Positions 1 through 12,200 of a stretch of 43,262 bases of DNA are shown here, piece after piece. The translations under genes and the position numbers were made by a program. Position 1 is the first letter of the stretch. The number at the start of each line of letters is the position of its first letter. The notes under the pieces are model-generated. The model saw only the letters and a list, made by a program, of their open reading frames with translations, had not been told where the DNA came from and ran no database searches. Origin of the DNA: Priapulus caudatus (taxonomy: Eukaryota > Priapulida > Priapulimorpha > Priapulimorphida > Priapulidae); assembly GCF_000485595.1 (NCBI RefSeq), contig NW_014577063.1, positions 684,854 to 728,115 on the forward strand. The letters run 5' to 3'.

Positions 1-2353
1 GTTTTTACAGTTACGATTCATAATTATAATTTTCTCACGTTCCTAATTCTATTCTGTTATTTAGATATCTCGGAATCACAGTATAAACATTAGTATGAAC
101 ATGTAAATTATTTTAATTCAATAGATCTGTATTTAACACTTTCTACATTGTATACAATTTGGACGAAGTAGAAAAATCATGCAAGGCATAGCTAGCGTAA
201 ATAGTTAAAGCACGTTATATACCAGAAATTATTGACATCACAAAAAACGTCCTTTCAAAACTATATAAATTATGCACAGAAAACACATTATGCAACTGAT
301 ACCAACTCGTCAACGCACTGCTCGTTATAATAATGCACGGAAGTACACTGCACAGAACGCAACGAATCCTATAACAGGGCCACAAGGCCAGACCAAACGC
401 TGTAACAGCGTCACCCGCCCATCAACACATTTAAGAGACGCACAAGAGGCGCAAACCTAGCAAGGAATTTTATCAACCATCGGCATATCATCTCCACGTT
501 TCACTATTACCAAACATCGAAAAGGATTCATGTCGGATAAAGATCCAAGGACGAGCCTTTAATTTAATTATATTAACTGCTTCGGCGGTTTTGCCGGTGT
601 GTAACAATTTGTTAGAAACTTACTTTGATACCGATCTCAAATCATCAGCACTGAGAGTGAACCCTACGAACTAACACTACTACCAAATATAAAGTGAAAT
701 TTTAAAAACGATTGCATAGATGTTACGCAAACCCGCTAAACCAAAAAATGTGCAAACGAGTCATATAAAGCGTCCGTAAAATTATCACTTGCTACTACTT
801 CACTAGCCCGCAGTAGCCAATTTAGGGTCGCAATTCAGAATTGCTACGCCGAGACGACAATAACACATAATAATAGAGGAAAATGAGCTAACGAATATGA
901 ACACACCGTGATGGGAACATACCCGCCGGTTACTTATGACTGACAGTGTTTCCTATTACATCGTCAAAACTACACACGCTTACTATTAATTTACCATCTA
1001 AGCTCGAATCGATTCAGGGGCGATACAATCGCAAACACGAAAATACGACGTCTCAACGTAAATTCACTGTTAAAACTCAAACACGCACTGACACCCATTT
1101 ACACATTCGCCTAGAAGATTTTTCCTGTAAAACTTTCAAAAAACATGATTTTGTCTAATATCTTAATGATTCCATTCACGAATTGAAAAGAAAACAGCTG
1201 CTTTTTTTTCAAGTAAGCAGCTTCGCGCCGACTAATATATCCTGACCAGGATCCGATTACGTCTAATAAAATAGTCACCGTGAGACATACGCGAACGTAG
1301 GCTTCGTAATAAGATACGAACGTATAGGATGCGAACGCTACTACCAAATTTTGTCTGCATCGCAAACTTATTAAATAGCAATATCACAAATAGCGATTAA
1401 AGTATTCATTAATGACTGCATGGGAACATGATTATCACCAACTCCCTCTTCTCTCACTAATTTTTCTCTCTGATAGCCCGGGATATGGATAACTGGGGAT
1501 ATGATAGCCATCGGGGCCAACATCCCTCCACACATAGAAACATGTAAAACGTCACACCATAGATACACACGAGCACGTGTGTTTGTTTATATATATATAC
1601 GGTCTAAATGCCAATCGAATTTGCGACTGCACTTTGTATCCCTATACACTAACTTTAGACATGATGGAGGCTAGACATTATTCTATCTATGTTATATACG
1701 CAGATCTCTTTACTATCTGGCGGCCTAGGTTCCTAACAAATATATAAAGAATTCTATGAAATCAGCTCGCTCGCGCCTACAAATACGTTACCTCCAATTT
1801 TCAACGGCCTCAGCGGTTTAAACCGCAAGTAGGACCAGTATATCAAACAGAAAGACTTCAAATAACAACAGAAAACGGAAGAGCAAGGAGGGCGTGAAAC
1901 GCAAAGTACTATTTTATCTTTACACTACTGGTAGGCCCGATTGATCATTGACTAGATAATGACAATTTGCTTTCTGTAATAAAAAGCTCCTTTCCTTATT
2001 ACTCTACCTACAGTTCAATATATAATATATATATATATATATATATACATATACACACATACATACATATACACACACGCACACACGCATTAATATAACG
2101 TAAGTGACCGACCGTTGCATAATAACATCATAGCCTCGAAGAAAACACACGAAAAATCATCTCTACTCAGTTAACTTTCATACGTGTCTTCGACATGCAC
2201 CGCATAGACATCCATGTGAGCAAGCGTAAGAGCCTGTCTTTGCTCCGGACTGGGCAGGAATAGCTGCAGTGAGAACGAGCAACAGCAGCAGCCAGCGATC
2301 TGACAGCATTGAAAGCCCAGGCAACGCAACGCAGACACTTCCAAGTACCACTA
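1..2353. other. non-coding flank
   Basis: I see no supported gene here. The short open frames lack splice context and have no recognisable domain. The stretch is AT-rich and contains an (AT)n tract at about 2018-2047 that runs into a CA/CATA-rich tract up to about 2090. It lies downstream of the 3' end of the minus-strand adaptor gene. Confidence 0.6.
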
Positions 2354-2361
2354 CCTTAGAG

Positions 2362-2547
2362 CAGGGGTTCTTAACCTTTGGTCCATGAACCCCTTTGGGA
2401 TCCGTGGATGGGCTTCAGGGGGTCCGTGAACCAGGCGCATAAAACATTTGCGTTTATGTGCTTATGTGCATTTATCTGGGGAGGAGTCCGTAGCTTTCAC
2501 TAGATTCTCAAAGGGGTCCATGACTCAAAAAAGGTTAAGAAGCACTG
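2362..2547. mobile_element. hAT-type MITE (186 bp) with 8-bp TSD
   Basis: The left end reads caggggttcttaacc and the reverse complement of the right end reads cagtgcttcttaacc. Similarity continues inward for about 45 bp, including a shared ggacccctttg-like block. The flanks are ccttagag (2354-2361) and acttagag (2548-2555), an 8-bp duplication with one mismatch. CAG termini, an inner TTAAC block and an 8-bp TSD are typical of hAT elements. There is no room for a transposase, so it is non-autonomous. Confidence 0.85.
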
Positions 2548-2555
2548 ACTTAGAG

Positions 2556-3930
2556 TAATACTATACTATAGTACCGCTAACTCTCACTTGCTACGCGTCG
2601 ATTGATCTATGGCGGCGTTCCGATTTCGTTACTCAAATCGAGGATATTGGTTCGTGTGTCTATAACTGAAAGCTGATATGGCATTCTTGGGCAGCAAGCC
2701 GATTACTGGCCTATATGTATGTAAGAAGCACATTAATAACTAATGCGTATAAATTTCACAAATAGCGTTTACAACAAGTTGAAAGTGAGCGCATTATAAA
2801 CCGAATCACAATACATTAAAAACTTACTAGAAACTCCGAACTGCTAGCTGTATAAAATAATAGATCTAGAGACATAGTGTGCTCTCTTTACAATTAATGT
2901 AAACAATACTGTTTACATAGACCATTCAACGCAGTACAACGATGGCACACTTAAAACTAGTTCATTACAGATAATTACACAGCGAAGTGGACATTGCACT
3001 CATCACATTGATATAGAAATCGAGGTCTTTTCACGAACTACTTAGTGCTACCTTCCTATAATTTTGATTTCCCCTTAAATACGATATGCACACATTCAAA
3101 AGATCATATATGTACACATATTACCAATTGTAATATGAAACAATAGATTACAACTCACGCGTTATATGTTAATTATTACAGTCACGCATTCGCAAAAAAG
3201 CATAGAAAGCATAAAAGGGCACGTAGCGAAACCTAATGTACAAGTCTTTCCCTCGCATAATTAATCATAAATTAATCATAACAGAGCTTATTCCCCCCCC
3301 CCCAACCGAAGCAGTAGGGGGCTCCACTATTTTGTGGAAATTAGCAATTCGTTTTCCAACACCGCAAATAAATTACATATATAAACCCATTTAAATCTAA
3401 TTATCCCTCTAATTACGACCACTAATGTGTAAAACGACACCAAATAAAAGTCAATGAAGCAAACTACCTAAGTTTTTTATCAGTATCCGTAGCATGTATT
3501 ATGGCCATGCTTTAGGGTATATTCTGGAGTTGTATGTTCCTGAGTATGAAATCATTTCATTTCTGGCCTAATTTTCTTTTCGCTATATGGCCTATGGAGG
3601 CCACCACCGAATCGTGTCTTTTATGTAAAAAATGTCAGTATATATAAAGACCTGTAGTATAATGACCTGTAACATACCACATACATCTGCGTTATGTGAA
3701 AGTGCAGAGGTGGAAACTGTTTCTCTCTCTGCTGTGTATTACATATGGTACAGGATATGAGATCTCAAAAGCCCGCGTTTCAACCATGTCATATTTCGAT
3801 TTCTCTCTCTTGCTCGTTCTACAATTGAAATGCAGAAAGCGTCACTTGGTGCCACAAGATGTTGTGAAATCAGCACATGCGCTTAAATTGATGATAGAAC
3901 GAACCCCAATAATGTCACCTCACGTTATTA
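2556..3930. other. non-coding stretch with a poly-C run
   Basis: No gene can be supported. A run of about 10 C residues occurs at 3294-3303. The rest is AT-rich with no exon-like segment that I could place in phase with the neighbouring gene. Confidence 0.5.
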
Positions 3931-3934
3931 ATAG

Positions 3935-4228
3935 AAATATCTCCTCGTATGTGGAAGGTCGGTGGTTCAACTCCTGGCCGGGTCATACCAAAGACTTAAA
4001 AAATGATACACACGGCTTCTCTGCTTAGCATTCAGCAAATAGAGATAGAGTGTGGCAAGTTAACTCGCAGTGCTACCAGTGGACTAACCCCCTACTGTAG
4101 CATTTACTGTGAAAGCAGCTGCGGGGCCTCAGGGTTACAGAAACGGAGATAGGCACCGCCCTATGCGCCTGTAGCTATACGCTATGCGTATGAAGGCGCG
4201 GGAAGGTTTTAACTTTAACTTTTATTAA
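3935..4228 (+). repeat. tRNA-derived SINE-like repeat
   Basis: A pol III B-box-like stretch, ggttcaactcc (3964-3974), is followed by a body that ends in a T/A-rich segment (ttttaactttaacttttatt, to about 4226). The layout suits a tRNA-head SINE. The A box and target duplications are not clear, so both ends are approximate. A 110-codon open frame overlapping it (3696-4028) is not convincing as a gene. Confidence 0.5.
4221..4226 (-). terminator. candidate polyadenylation signal of the adaptor gene
   Basis: The minus strand reads AATAAA here, about 350 nt downstream of the stop codon at 4576. It overlaps the end of the SINE-like repeat, so it may be a chance or repeat-borne hexamer. Confidence 0.3.
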
Positions 4229-4575
4229 TAGAAATAATTGATAACATAATAATAAATTGCTTCATTATGCACGCACAAGGTATATCAATTGCTACCCTCA
4301 CTGGTAACTCGTATTTACAGCGCACATTCATTACTTATATAATTTATAACACATCGACAATGTACATAGCTACTCTGATGGCACCGCGGACACACTTTCT
4401 GTCTCATGAGAAATAAGTTACACGGAGAAATTGTGACTCTGCACTAGGTACAGTCAAACACCGGCTATCTTGAACACGCAAAAGCACCTACGGCAGAGAC
4501 AAACTGGGGATCTGCTTCGAGAAGTGGCCATAACATTATTGTCTCACAGTTGATTATCAGAAGACCTCACCCCGA

Positions 4576-6246
4576 TCAGAATCGGGTGCTTAGCTCCTCC
4601 TCCATGTCATCGTAACCCTCCACGCCACTACCCGGGTTCGATCGCCTTTCCCGCATCTCCTTCCGCCTCCTCTCGTCCTCTCCCTTCTCCCACTCTCTGT
4701 GCGGACTCACCTGCGCAGAATGTCGCTGATGCTGATTCTCGTCCTCGTGGCTCCCACGCTCTCTCTGCATCTTCCTCTGCTGCTCTTCCTCCTCCTGACT
4801 CTCTCGCTTCCTCTGCATCTTCCTCTGCTTCACTTCCTCCTCCTCCCGTTCTCGTCGTGCCTTCCTCTGCATGCTGTCCAGCCACTGCATCTCCTGCTCC
4901 TTACTTTCCCACCCCTGACGTGTTCTACTTTTCTCCTCCTCTGCATCCTTCTCTTCCTCCTCCCGTTTTCGGCGGGCCTTCCTCTGCACACTGTCCGTCC
5001 ACTGCATCTCCTCCTCCTTTCTCTCGCGTGCCCAGAGCATACTTTTCTCCTCCTCCTCCTCCTCCCGCTTCCGCCGCATCCTCTTATCCTCCTCTTCCAG
5101 CTCCCGGTGGGACCTCCTTCTCTCCTCCTCCTCTAGCTCCCGATGCGATCTCCTCTTTTCCCCCTCCTCCGTTTCCCTATGCGAGCTCCTCTTATCCTTC
5201 TTTTCTAGCTCCCGGTGGTGCGACCTCCTTCTCTCCTCCTCCTCTACCTCCCAATGGGACCTCCTCTTCTCCCCCTCCTCCATGTCCCGGTGGGACCTCC
5301 TTTTCTCCTCCTCCTCTACCTCCCAATGGGACCTCCTCTTCTCCCCCTCCTCCATGTCCCGGTGGGACCTCCTTCTCTCCTCCTCCTCTACCTCCCAATG
5401 GGACCTCCTCTTCTTCTCCCCCTCCTCCTCTAGCTCCTGGAGCATCATCCTCTTCTCCTCCTCCTCCTGCTTTCGGCGGGCCTTCTTCTGCGCACTGTCC
5501 TTGCGTCGGCGCACCAGCTCAGGATCCAGCTCCTGGTAGATGTGCTCCGGCCGCATCCACAAATTCGCCGTCGGCCGGTGCCGGCTGATGTGCACGAGCC
5601 CGTGCGGATTCGCCGTCTCCCCCGCCGCACCGCTGCTCTGCTGTTCCAGCTGCTGCCACGACTCCTCGTAGTTGAGGCTCGACTGACGCGAGTGCGTGAC
5701 GACGAGCGGGCCCGTCGCCGCGGCAACCGTCTCCTCGACCGTGCTGTAGTTCGGCTCGCCGCCGTCATCGTCGCTGTCGTCGTCAGCGTCGTCGATGTCG
5801 TCGATGAACGTTATCGACGCCGACGAGCAGTAGAGGGCGCCGCTGACGTGCCGCGTCAGGCTGCCCGTCTTGTCGCCGCGGCAACGCGCGTCGGGCGCTC
5901 GCCGTCCCGGAGGCCGCCCTCGGGGGGCGTTCGCGTCGGTAGAGCGACGACGTCGTCAGCGCGTCCACGATGCGCTCGTACGCCGCGGGTCCTCATCGCC
6001 GCGCTCCGCCGCCGCGACGCGTCCGACCGCCGGCGCCATCTGGCACCGAGTGACGCGATCGGCCGCCGTCGGGCGAGTCCACGCCCGGCGACGAGCGCCG
6101 CTTGTTTGTTTTCTTGCGCGATCGGTCGACGACGGCGTAAAGGTCGGTGACGCTCGTTGACAGAGTCGGCGACGTTGACACGTGCTCGCTGGCAGGCCGT
6201 GACGACGCGCGAGGCGGCGGCGTTGACGGCACAGTCGGCGCTGACG
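4576..6246 (-). CDS. adaptor last exon: more tyrosine motifs, then a long E/R/K helix; frame disturbed
   Basis: The acceptor CACCTGCAG lies at 6247-6255. The frame that splices in phase gives TDLYAVV and then meets TGA at 5993-5995. The same frame past the stop reads AAYERIVDALTTSSLY, and from about 5880 a different frame carries GALYCSS, PNYSTVEE, SLNYEES and EHIYQEL down to the stop at 4576. About 240 residues at the end are E/R/K/Q-rich: about ten 12-residue units of the RRSHWEVEEEEK type, then repeats with an RKARRxREEEE core. This predicts a single alpha-helix or coiled coil. The frame changes fall in very GC-rich DNA. I cannot tell an assembly indel from a short unseen intron or real decay. 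Confidence 0.65.
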
Positions 6247-9200
6247 CTGCAGGTGAAAAATTAAAAAATTAATTAATAATTATAAAATAATATATATATA
6301 AATATCTAATGATAATATAAATAAATATAATTAATACCATATTGTAGACAACATCGGAGAACCGTTGACACTATGACCCAAAAACAATTGCTGACATTTT
6401 ACCGACAATGCAGAATTTCTTTGCTCTTTACAATCAAGCCACGAGACCATATAACGGTCGAATCATTTACATCTTTGAGTGGTCTCTCCCATCTGCTGAG
6501 AGACTCACTTTTATAATCTTAGCATGTTAAAACGATCATCTTTCTTTAGTTATCTCTTTCATCTTTTGAGCTAATCGTCGAAAGCTTGTCTAAGTTACAG
6601 AAATGTGTATAAACACATTTACGTTTAACTCATTGTTTAAAGTATTACTGTTTTCACCACAGTTCTTCAGAACATCATAACTGTCATTAGAAAGAATTAC
6701 TGTGGAAGCAGTGTTCAAAATTCAATGAAGCAGATACAGCCAAGTGATCGGAATACTTCTCTATGAATTAGCATGGTAAAATATATTCCTTTTTATGTTT
6801 AAGTACATTTACTTTAAAATTTGACAAGTTGCATAAACAACATGTTATCTGCTTAATGTATATCCACACACAAAACATTATCAGCAAAATTACCCAAGTA
6901 ACTTTTAAACACGCCAACCAGGCTCGAAGTGATTGCATCTAAACATTGCATTGCTACGTATGCTATCTGCTTTGTGCCATTGAAAGTGTCTGTGACAAGT
7001 ACACACATCTACGTGTTCTTACCCATGCCATAGGTAATGTTATAGAGTCGCTCCACGGCAGGTGGCTCAGGAGGAGGGTCATGCCGGCTGTTCCCAGCAC
7101 TGCCGTAGTTCACCTTTGCATAGAGTGAGCTCCGGTTCGAACCCTGGCCACCAGAGCGCGCATCGATCTCTGCATACAGCTCACTCGCAGGGCTGTTGCA
7201 GCCAGACTCATGCGTCGTACCGTCCCTTGCCTCTACAGTGACTCTCGGCCCAACCTGCAAATACTGTCACTTTTAGCAACCAGTCACACAACAGCCGGCT
7301 GCTTATGTATAGATAAATGAACAAATGAAGGAATAAATAAATAAGCAAATATATAAATGAACAGATAAATGTATTATTTGCAAAAACGAGATGAGTAACA
7401 ACAACGCTGTTGCATATGTTTGAACATATGCACTTTAAAACTTTATTTTTAAATCACTTAAATTTTAAATCTTTAATTTTTAAATCACTTTATTCCCCGT
7501 ATGCATGCCAAATGTTGTATAATCTGTGCAAGAAAACACCAAAGCTGAGCCAATTGCAGGAAAAAACCGTGACCCGTTACTATGAGAAAGTTATATAGCT
7601 TCAATTGTTTTTGAAAATGTAATTAGTTACAAGAGTTGAACATCATCCTTTTTTCAGAGCTGATACATGAACACAAACAGATTGTGTGGGTAATGCTGCG
7701 TTTACACTGTGTTCCCGGCGGCCACGGCAGCCCCGTTTGCCCGAAACGTAGTGCACCGCGGGATTATGGCAATTTTTTCCTCTGTATTCAAGTTTTGTTA
7801 GGTCTTGCCAAGTTTTCTCACGGTCTATCACGGTATCCGTGACGGGCCGTGGGGGGAAGGGGCTGCTGAGTGCCGGAGGGTCCAAGGCGCACTACGGTTC
7901 GGTCCGCGGTCTACCACAGATCCCAGTACGTTCCCTCCCGGCCCGTCACGTTCTGATGGGGTCCCTCACGTTTCTCACGATCTGATCAAGGTCTGACACG
8001 TTTTTCACGTTCTGTCAAGGCTTTCTACGGATGAAACGTGGACGCCGGGCAGCTTTGGAGCACGTTTGTGCCCACGGTATAAAAAGAAGGCCTCCCAAGC
8101 AATAGCAATCATTGTATTCTGAGATTTCGACGAGACAACATCATGAATGCCCAAGATGAAGATTTTGTGTTTGCATGTTTGCTGGGTGCATACATCCAGT
8201 CTTTGCATCAGCAAGAAGAAGGCCAGCAGCAGTTGCAGAGAGGGAAGGCCAGAGTGTAGCAGTCAGGAAGAAGGCGGATGAGAAGGCCAAGATCCATGTG
8301 GGTGCGCGAATGGTTATCGGAAGACAGAAGGCAGCAGCTGGGCCACTACTCAACATTTTAGCTTTACTTTTAGTTTTAGTCCAGTTTTAGGACCGCGCGC
8401 GCCGTGTCAGTCCGTAGTAGAACGCAACGCGCCGTAACGCGCCGGGCCGAACCCGTCCTGTACCGTCCGCCCCTTCCCGTCCCACTACGGACCGCCTCCA
8501 AGTTTTGTTACGGCCTATTACGTACTGTCACGTTTTGTTGCGTTCACCCCGTTTTACTACGGTCTATTACGTTTCTCATCCGCACCGTGACTGCCATGGC
8601 AAATCTTTTGACAAATTAATAATTTAGCGCAGCATCCACGGCAATCACGGCCTGTCACGTTTGCCCATTCCGTCCCCCCGCGTTGTCTCACGTTCATCCC
8701 GTTTTGTCCACGGTGGCCTGAAACGGGGCTGCCGTGGCCGCCGGGAACACAGTGTAAACGCAGCATAAGATTGATTCAAGCCATGGCACACGTAAACAAA
8801 GCACAGGCAAGGCAAAGCAAAGTACAATGCAAAGTAAAGTAAAGTACAAGGCAGATCTTACTGTCTTATGCAGAGTACAAGGCAAAGCAAAGGCAAAGCA
8901 AAGTACCTGAACGTAGCACAGGTAAGTACAGGTAACGCACCTGAGCGTACATATCCGAGTCGCCGTAATCGCTGTGAACTGTCGTGTAGTAATGTTCCTC
9001 GTCGGTGGAAGCCCCGCTCGTCGTGACAACATTCTGCTGCCTCTCTCGCTCGAGTTGCCTCGTCTGCTCACGCGCCTTGAGGTTTTCCAATGGCTCCCGG
9101 ATGCCTGTAGCGCAAGACTAGTGTTAACAGGTATGCAGTCTAGACACAGGTACCTGGAGACAAGGTGTTAGCCAGGAAAGCCAGAAATCAGGGAGTCTCA

Positions 9201-12200
9201 CCATCTGAGCGAAGCGAGGATGCTGCAGGTGTGAAGCGCCCTAGGGGGAAAAACCGACAATTTTATTTTCATACAGGCGTAAAATTGGGCCGCCCTCATG
9301 CCGTCTCTATCAAATTCCATCCGTCTCATCCAAGAATAGGCCGTCCAAAAGATGGGTAGACGGGTCTCTGGCTAACACACTGCCTGCAGAGGCAACAATC
9401 GTTCGGTATACTCTTATAACGTATACACTTGTAGCATCTGACTGTTATAAGACGTTCTCCCACGTACTTGACCTACCTATACTGAAGTAAGAGCTCTCTT
9501 TGCTGTCTGCCCTGCTTGTAGACTGTACAGCCGTGACGCTAGCAGGGGCAATGCCTGGTGGATAGCCACCAACGGCTCCTGGACTGGCATCGCACTCCAT
9601 CTCATCAGGACTAAAGTTTTTTGCTGGTACGGGTGGGGGTGCTTCCGCATCCTGTAACAGCAGAAGTTCCCCCGTGAGGCCTGCTTACACAGATGCATGC
9701 ACATTAAAATAATAAGTAGATGAACACTGGCAGTCTGAATTATAAGTATAATCAGGAGCCAAACAATATTAATCGATTCACAGTATAATATGGAAATAAC
9801 TGTAGTAGTCTGTAGTAAAATTGTTATTCCTAACATTTAAAACATCCACCTTCATACAACATACGCCTATAACTTTTCATCCCTCGCAAATAGCACGTAC
9901 ATACATACATACATCCATCCATACAGCAGGGTTTATCTGCCCTTCCTAAGCTAAGCTTATCCGCAAATAACGCTTCGGAGTCGCAATTCATTCCAACGCA
10001 TTTTCACACGCAACAATTTCGCTGAAAAGCAATCTGACCTGCATTAATTCACAATTCTGAATGACAATGCATTTTCAAGTAGTAATTATTCTGCGAGGAT
10101 TTCTCACCTGCACTGATTCGTACACGTCCTCTGGCTCGGCCGTGCTGTAGTCGGGCGCGGGCTCCCTGACGATAGTGTAGCCAGCCGAGTCCTCGCCCGA
10201 GCCCTGGATGGCTCCCTGCACGGCCGTGAACGGAGGAGTCACCTTGGAGTATGGCGGCTCCGGCTCGGCTGCAGCATTGGGCTTCTTCACCTAGCATAGC
10301 AATGTAGCGTATTCAAAGCTGTACTACACTCATCATGCGTTCAGCACATGCAAGTGCCTCATATATTTTCATAAAATCATATAATTGAACCCCAGAACCT
10401 ATTTCTCCTGATAAAAACGTGCCTGAATTAAAAGACGAATCAATGGATTGAATAATTGACAAACGAAAAAAGCCACACCTCAAAATTCGTACTCCTACTC
10501 CTACTTCCTTCCCTCCTTACCTGCTTTGTTTGCATATAATAAGTGTAAATGCATGAACACAGGCAAACAAGGCAACACAGAAAACATATCCGCGGCCGAA
10601 CTCTCCCACAATCTAAACTTCACTTTAGCTCACCTTGGCATAAGGTGGCTCGGGGCGCCCTCTGGCGTCCAAACTGACTTGCACCGCAACGTCATCGCTG
10701 ACCGACGCATAAAGCTCGGACTCATTGTCGACGCCCTGGACGTCCCGATTCACGTCCGCAGTGGCGCCCTCTGACGATGCCGCGCTGTCCTCCCTCGTGA
10801 CCAAAGGAGGCGGTTCGGGAAGCCGGCGGCTGGTCTTGTTTTCGTGCCTGAACGTGTCGCGGATGCACGTGTGAAGTAAAGATGGCGTATATATCTACCA
10901 CATGAAGTTACACGTCGTAATCGGGATAATAACTAAACCTTTGTCGATAAGGTAGCAGGTAGCAGAGGAGATAGCAAAGATAGAAAGAGTGGATGAGTAT
11001 GAAAAGAAGAGAAGTATGCCAATGGAATAACATAAAAGATGCAGGTACCAGGGAAAGCAATTAGCAGACGAGAAGTATGAGAGAGTAGATTAGTATGAAA
11101 AGAAGAGAAGTATGCCAATGGAATAACATCAAAGATGAAGGTAACTGAGGAAATAACAAGCAGAGGAGACGTATGAAAGATTAAATAAGTATATACAGAA
11201 CGTAGAGAAGTATGCCAACAGTATAATAATAAATGGCAAATTTACCAGAGGAAATAAAAGGCAGAGGAGACGTATGAAAGAGTAAATAAGTTTGGAAAGT
11301 AGAGAAATACACCAATGGAACAAAAAATGAATGATTAATGTACCAGAGGAGATAATTAGCAGAGCAGAAGTACGCACTATTAATTAATTTCTGAATTCGC
11401 ACAGCCGGGACACATCTGCATAATTTCATACCTTATTTCGGACGACGTTGACGAGGTGTTCATGACATTGTTTTCGGGACTAGCAGTAGGACTGCTGGGC
11501 GCGTCACCATTGCTGTATCGCCCACTGTCCGGTTCGGCATTGACGACTGACGTGGTCAAATCCTGGTTCTGTAATTGTGTAAATCAGGATAGCATACTAT
11601 GATTACAATTGTAACCGTCATGCACGTCCTACTAATTATATATATACATTACTACACATTCTTGCAATAATGCAAGCTCGCTCATATGCTGAAATGCACA
11701 TGCAAACACAAACATATATGCATCAAGAGTATATAATAGAGATTACATCTCTATTATGTACTCTAGATATGCATGTATGCACGCACCCTATTAATAATAC
11801 GTACATATTTGTTGGGTACATAAATCCAAAGGTATAGTACATACCTATAGGTATATACTGTTTACATAGGTAGGGTATATATGAGTGTACATATGGCCTA
11901 TAATTTGTTAGAAATTTTTAGAAACAGTGTAGATCTTGATATTGTTGCACGTAAATTCAGCCAATGACAGCTAAATTATGGCCTCAATTATATGAGTTTA
12001 TTATACATCGCAGAATAAAGGTGTGAATGTTTGCTGTGCAGATAAACAGTTTTGCAGACAGAGACAGTACACATCTCAACACTGGTGCCAAAGTTCCTGC
12101 GTGAGATTTAAGGAGACTATACCCAAGAGCTCACTTTGCCTCTTTACAACCATTTCTCCTTGAGGGTTAAACCAACACTAAACTAGGCTGTTATTCTGCC

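Noticed and set aside
3696-4028. 110-codon plus-strand frame
   Set aside because: It overlaps the SINE-like repeat and lacks a domain, splice sites or plausible composition.
4699-5588. Pro/Ser/Leu-rich plus-strand frames opposite the adaptor's last exon
   Set aside because: They are antisense shadows of the E/R/K repeat. The minus frame has the spliced context and tyrosine motifs.
7130-7150. B-box-like ggttcgaaccc on the plus strand
   Set aside because: It lies inside adaptor coding exon 8, which has a good frame on the minus strand. No A box or tRNA fold was found, so it is a chance match.
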